Part shown: piece after piece, positions 56,501 to 60,000 of the stretch
Layout of the letters: every line of letters starts with the position of its first letter
Numbering within the stretch: position 1 is the first letter of the stretch
Source: Hydractinia symbiolongicarpus
Taxonomy: Eukaryota; Cnidaria; Hydrozoa; Anthoathecata; Hydractiniidae
Direction: 5' to 3'
DNA: 60,000 nt
Assembly (NCBI RefSeq): GCF_029227915.1
Contig: NC_079880.1
Location: forward strand, 18,744,001-18,804,000
Program-made: the position numbers and the translations under genes
The notes under the pieces: model-generated
Database searches by the model: none
What the model saw: only the letters and a program-made list of their open reading frames with translations
What the model was told of the DNA's origin: nothing

Positions 56501-59500
56501 TAACATTTAACTCCATATTAACCTGGTACAATACAATCTGCATTTTTGTTTATTAAAATACGACCTCTCTGCACCATTTCGCATGCTGTGTTCACCTGGA
56601 AGAAAAGGGTTTCCATTTATTGTGCAAAGTAAAAATTTTGTACAATAAAATTTTTGCTGTTATATTTTCTTTTTTCTTTTTTTTTTTTTTTCATATCAAT
56701 TTCTACTGATTAAAGGGTTTTTTGATTGATTAGCCATCCCAAACCCATACTACCATAGGGAATACATGGTAAACCTGTACTTATGATGGCAATAATGATA
56801 AGGAGAATTCGAAATCGTGTTGTTTTGCCTATTTAATAGCTAACATGAAGTAACTTATTCAATGTATAGGAAATGACGATGTTCTATACCCTACTACTCT
56901 GTCACTTTTAATGTAAACAAATATGTTTTTTTATGATTTATTTATTTCTTGCTGCCATAATGGTATTGATATTGTCACCTTCGTACTGAGTAGAGTTGTC
57001 GCTAAACGCAGTTTTTGTAGTTTGACTTTAGTTACGATGTGATTGTCAGTGTCTTTTGTCAGTGTGCATACAAGAAGGAAGAAAGTTTGTAGAGACATTG
57101 GCTTAAACCAGTATTTCTTTTTTAGTATTGAATCACGAAGTCAGGAAAGTCTGCTGTTGTTGCAAATATTTTCTGAGAATAACCAAATGGTTTTGTTTAT
57201 TTATCATGTGATATGAGAATAGGGAAACTTACAACCATACAATATCATGTTAATTATGTGTTTTGTTTGTAAAGTAGATGTATTCTTTGGACAAGTAAAA
57301 TTGACTTGGACCTCAATTATGCTTTTAACATTTTGAAAAATTATATATACCCTTACGTTGTGCTTGTCTTGAACAATCTTTTAAATATGCGAACACACTT
57401 ATATACTAAAATCTGAAATTTGGTAATGTAATCCGGGTCCAAAGTTATTAAATGCACCAAACATTTTATCAAACATTCTTTAAAAGTCATAAACCTTTTT
57501 CACAAGCCAAAACCTGTGTTAAGAAACTGCAAAATAATTCTTACATGAGAAAGTGAAGAAAGTTTCCTTAATTTTTGCTTAAACTTACTTTATAATCCAC
57601 AGTCAAATTGCTGGTCACCCTGACTTTACATAAGGCAGACAATTAATTTCTTACTTTTAAGCCAATGATGTTATAATTATCTTCTGTATAATGTTTTAGG
57701 CTCATAACACTGGCACATGTGACAATCCACCTCAACAAAGGTTTGTCTCTCATACAATTATCTTTTTGAGTTAAAGAATTTATTGTGCAATTAAAAATCA
57801 AGCTAGAACATGATATTTGTAGAAATAACCAGTTTGGAGGTAAGACGACACCTGACTAATACTCTGCGTTAAGTAGGCTTCAAAGAAATATTTGAAAAAT
57901 TCTCTTTTGCAATATATATTATGCCTGGCGTTGTTGTAGTTGGTTCATGTAGGTTTTTGAGTTGTACTTGTGCTCACCTCTTCTTGTCTTTGCTGGCGTT
58001 TTGGAAACAGCATTGTAACTTTTGCTTCGGTTTTAGTGAGTTGAAAGAAAGGACAGCGAATTGTGATTCTGTGGAAAAATGGCCCCTTACTCCTGCTGGT
58101 GAGTACGATACTGGTGGCTGCAGTATATTTTCAGCTTCTTTACACACTAGGTTTTACTGATGTGTTCATATGTGATGTTTTAGCTTCAATGAAATTGTAC
58201 AAAGATCGACTGACTACCTTCGAACAAGCTGAAATCTTAGATTACACTGAGGTCTGGTACCTAGGTGTGGATTCTAAGAAGATTGAAGGTGTTCCTGGTG
58301 CACCAATGAATAATGGTCAGTTTAAATTCGTAGCTTTAACTCAAGCGTAAATTACCACCCCTTTTTGCACTTAGGTTACTAAGAGAATGAGGTACCAACA
58401 GTAAATGATAAAATAATTTTTAATTTGTTGTTGTTGTTGTTGTTTAGTGTGGTCATCGTACTATTTTGTTTGCATTTATTCTTTTCGAAAGCTTTTCTCT
58501 CTTTAGGTTATGATGACGAAAACGGTAGCTACATCCGAGTGTTAAAAGATCACATTTCTTATCGTTATGAAGTGGTCGACCTCGTCGGTAAAGGTTCTTT
58601 CGGTCAAGTCATTAAAGCGTACGACCACAAGCTGAAAGAATATGTGGCCATTAAAATTATTCGAAATAAAAAGAGGTAACGTGAATAGTGTTTTATACTA
58701 CCGTAGTTGAACAATTCCCGCATTTAAATATATATGCCAGTGCTCTCAACGTTCAAGACAATGTTCTAAATATTAAAAATTAATAAACATTCGTTCCATT
58801 GGTTGAGAACAGAGGAAAAATTAGTTATGTCATCAGTTAAATCATGCAGGATGGAATTTGACGTTTTCCTTTCGTATTATTCAAGTTAATAGGACTGTAC
58901 ACCAATTAAGTTCCAAAAAAATTTCAGACATATTATACCGTATGTTTCTATTCTATCGTGTCTTCAACTGGGTGGTTCGTTGGCGGGTAGTGTGTAGCTG
59001 TAATGTTATGTTGGCGGGTAGTGTGTAGCTGTAATGTTATATGCCTCTTGTCTCAACCTTACTTTTGTTATGGAGTGACGAAGTGCTTCCTGTTCTATAT
59101 GCGACGATATACTAACTCACGAGAGAAAATTAACTGACGTTAGCTTTTAGTGAAAACCAAACCTAAGGGAAGAAGGTTATATCCAGTCCTTACTTTTTCC
59201 TTTACTTTTAAAATAATCAATAAAATTTTTCCTTTTTTCTATATGTGCAAACAGTTTTATATTGAAGCAACTTATTTTAAAACAGTCTAATTTCTGCATC
59301 CAGTTTTTTGATATTTATACAACGTATTTCAGAACAATTTCTGCATTGCTTTATTTAGATTCCACCACCAGGCGTTGGTGGAGGTCAAAATACTAGACTC
59401 TCTCCGTCGCAAGGTAAGAAGCTTATAATATTAAAGATGATCTTGTTTTCAGGTTGTGTAACATTTTAAAGTAGTAACGCGTGCAACAAATTAAAAACGC

Positions 59501-59567
59501 TTTTTTTAATTTAGGATCGTGAGAAGGGGCATAACATAATCCATATGAAAGATTATTTTTATTTTAG
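50432..59567 (+). CDS. DYRK4: DYRK4-like dual-specificity kinase, 5' part (gene span, 12 exons)
   Basis: DYRK kinases autophosphorylate on tyrosine during synthesis and then phosphorylate Ser/Thr substrates in the cytosol and nucleus. Twelve exons, all in phase, encode about 320 residues. An Asn/Ser/His-rich N-terminus is followed by the DYRK homology box ([20 protein letters not shown]) and the kinase N-lobe: [28 protein letters not shown] glycine loop, [12 protein letters not shown] with the ATP-binding Lys, and [20 protein letters not shown] then [12 protein letters not shown]. The KKRFHxQAL and HMKDxFYFR stretches resemble DYRK4 more than DYRK2/3, so a DYRK4 assignment is favoured within class II. 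The catalytic loop and C-lobe lie beyond the window. The start codon is not securely identified. Confidence 0.9.
50598..53127. other. DYRK4-like intron
   Basis: Holds a SINE at 51945-52297. A short open stretch [20 protein letters not shown] at 51127 has no convincing splice sites. Otherwise AT-rich. Confidence 0.4.
51945..52297 (+). repeat. tRNA-headed SINE
   Basis: The head GGCGCCGTAGATTAGTGGTT contains a box-A-like segment, and GGTTCGATTCC (51995-52005) is a perfect box B, so it can be read by RNA polymerase III. A body of about 270 bp is shared with the minus-strand copy at 31927-32214. It ends in an ATCT microsatellite. Confidence 0.9.
53128..53186 (+). CDS. DYRK4: DYRK4-like exon
   Basis: It encodes [19 protein letters not shown] plus AG of an Arg codon. 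Acceptor TCTTTAG, donor GTATGG, phase 0/2. Confidence 0.78.
53287..53344 (+). CDS. DYRK4: DYRK4-like exon
   Basis: It encodes [19 protein letters not shown]. Acceptor TTTCAG, donor GTGATT, phase 2/0. Confidence 0.78.
53552..53656 (+). CDS. DYRK4: DYRK4-like exon: Ser/His/Arg-rich
   Basis: It encodes [20 protein letters not shown] then [15 protein letters not shown]. The RRRGS segment is a potential basophilic kinase site. Acceptor TTTCAG, donor GTATGA, phase 0/0. Confidence 0.8.
53750..53830 (+). CDS. DYRK4: DYRK4-like exon
   Basis: It encodes [20 protein letters not shown] then LVQRPIK. Acceptor CTTTAG, donor GTGAAT, phase 0/0. Confidence 0.8.
53940..54026 (+). CDS. DYRK4: DYRK4-like exon
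   Basis: It encodes [20 protein letters not shown] then QSNSHVSTK. Acceptor ATCTAG, donor GTAATA, phase 0/0. Confidence 0.78.
54027..57699. other. DYRK4-like intron
   Basis: 3.7 kb of AT-rich sequence with long T-rich runs (about 55680-56060). No exon or mobile element was recognised. Confidence 0.5.
57700..57740 (+). CDS. DYRK4: DYRK4-like micro-exon (41 bp)
   Basis: It encodes [13 protein letters not shown] plus AG. Acceptor TTTTAG, donor GTTTGT, phase 0/2, consistent with the next exon. Confidence 0.75.
58037..58098 (+). CDS. DYRK4: DYRK4-like exon before the DH box
   Basis: It encodes [25 protein letters not shown] matches the PLTP that opens the DYRK homology region. Acceptor TTTTAG, donor GTGAGT, phase 2/1. 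Confidence 0.9.
58184..58315 (+). CDS. DYRK4: DYRK4-like exon: DYRK homology box
   Basis: It encodes [20 protein letters not shown] then [20 protein letters not shown] and MNN. The DH box assists tyrosine autophosphorylation in class II DYRKs. Phase 1 at both ends; the donor GTCAGT is weak but homology requires it. Confidence 0.92.
58507..58675 (+). CDS. DYRK4: DYRK4-like exon: glycine-rich loop and ATP Lys
   Basis: It encodes [40 protein letters not shown] and [15 protein letters not shown]. The G-K-G-S-F-G-Q-V loop and VAIK lysine are intact. Acceptor CTTTAG, donor GTAACG, phase 1/2. Confidence 0.96.
59359..59413 (+). CDS. DYRK4: DYRK4-like exon: kinase helix C
   Basis: It encodes [18 protein letters not shown]. 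The Glu of VEVKIL is the expected partner of the ATP-binding Lys. Acceptor ATTTAG, donor GTAAGA, phase 2/0. Confidence 0.95.
59515..59567 (+). CDS. DYRK4: DYRK4-like exon: last in the window
   Basis: It encodes [17 protein letters not shown] plus AG. Acceptor TTTAG, donor GTTTGT, phase 0/2. The hinge, catalytic loop and C-lobe exons must lie beyond 60000; bases 59568-60000 are intron. Confidence 0.93.
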
Positions 59568-60000
59568 GTTTGTGAACACCCCTTTGTTTGTTTTTGTTTT
59601 CTGCTGTTGTGTTTTCTTGTGTTTTTGATACCAACAAATCATTCACCCTCATCTTGCGAGCTCCATAGTTTTTTTTTTCGACAAAATTGCAGGTTTAAAA
59701 AACAGGCGAGGTTTTTGATTTTTTCTTTAATTCGCCAATATTTACACGCGCGAAAAATGTTTTTGTATGTCATGTCTATGTTCTTGGAAAATACAGCTAA
59801 GAATTCATTGGATTTTTTAAAATAAGTACCTGCTATAAGTGTACCAATTACCGGAAATGATCGTTTTCCATAAGGGTATATTTTCGTAGCAGTATTAACA
59901 ACATTATTAAAACACGATACGATTTTTTTCTGTCGTTACGATGCAGTTTTTGCTAAAGCAAGCAATAGTGCATATATGGGAATGGTAATTCAAACAACGC

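Overview
This is AT-rich nuclear DNA from an animal. The genes have many short exons separated by long introns, and the introns are full of transposable elements. A cnidarian (jellyfish or hydroid-like) source fits the mix of Ty1/copia, Ty3/gypsy, CR1/jockey, Mutator-like and short-repeat families, but that is inference. No bacterial, plasmid or phage features are present.

Three conserved genes are legible. (1) RFC1, the large subunit of the DNA clamp loader, lies on the minus strand from 30195 down to 367. Eighteen exons splice in phase and cover the N-terminal motif, the lysine/serine-rich linker, the BRCT domain and the AAA+ domain as far as Walker B. The rest of the gene lies off the left edge. 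(2) RNF19, a membrane-anchored RBR E3 ubiquitin ligase, lies on the plus strand at 35862-38458 as four exons encoding about 601 residues and appears complete. (3) A DYRK4-like dual-specificity kinase lies on the plus strand. Twelve in-phase exons run from 50432 to 59567, and the gene leaves the window inside the kinase N-lobe. RFC1 and RNF19 are divergently arranged. The three genes share no pathway; they are ordinary neighbours.

The striking part is the 16.6-kb RFC1 intron at 13535-30114, which works as a sink for mobile DNA. It holds a Ty1/copia element (15391-20374) with an initiator-tRNA-Met primer site. It also holds a Ty3/gypsy element (20880-28065) with a tRNA-Ser-type primer site and a perfect 5-bp target duplication. 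A third LTR element (22615-24432) is inserted in the gypsy RT region. It has its own 5-bp target duplication, lacks RT and integrase, and carries a 15-nt sequence after its 5' LTR that is perfectly complementary to its own LTR, a signature of self-priming. A TIR element (25148-26320) with a 53-bp minisatellite interior is inserted in the gypsy RNase H/integrase region. A second copy of that TIR family sits in a Mutator-like transposase fragment at 8306-10270.

Other repeats are a four-unit array of a ~130-bp short repeat at 5213-5725 (single copies at 31000 and 46096), two tRNA-headed SINE loci (31831-32214 and 51945-52297), two 5'-truncated or broken CR1/jockey elements (33351-34365 and 41922-46898), a deleted gypsy fragment (40359-40790), poly-G hairpins and microsatellites. 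All LTR-element reading frames carry stops, frameshifts or deletions, so none looks autonomous.
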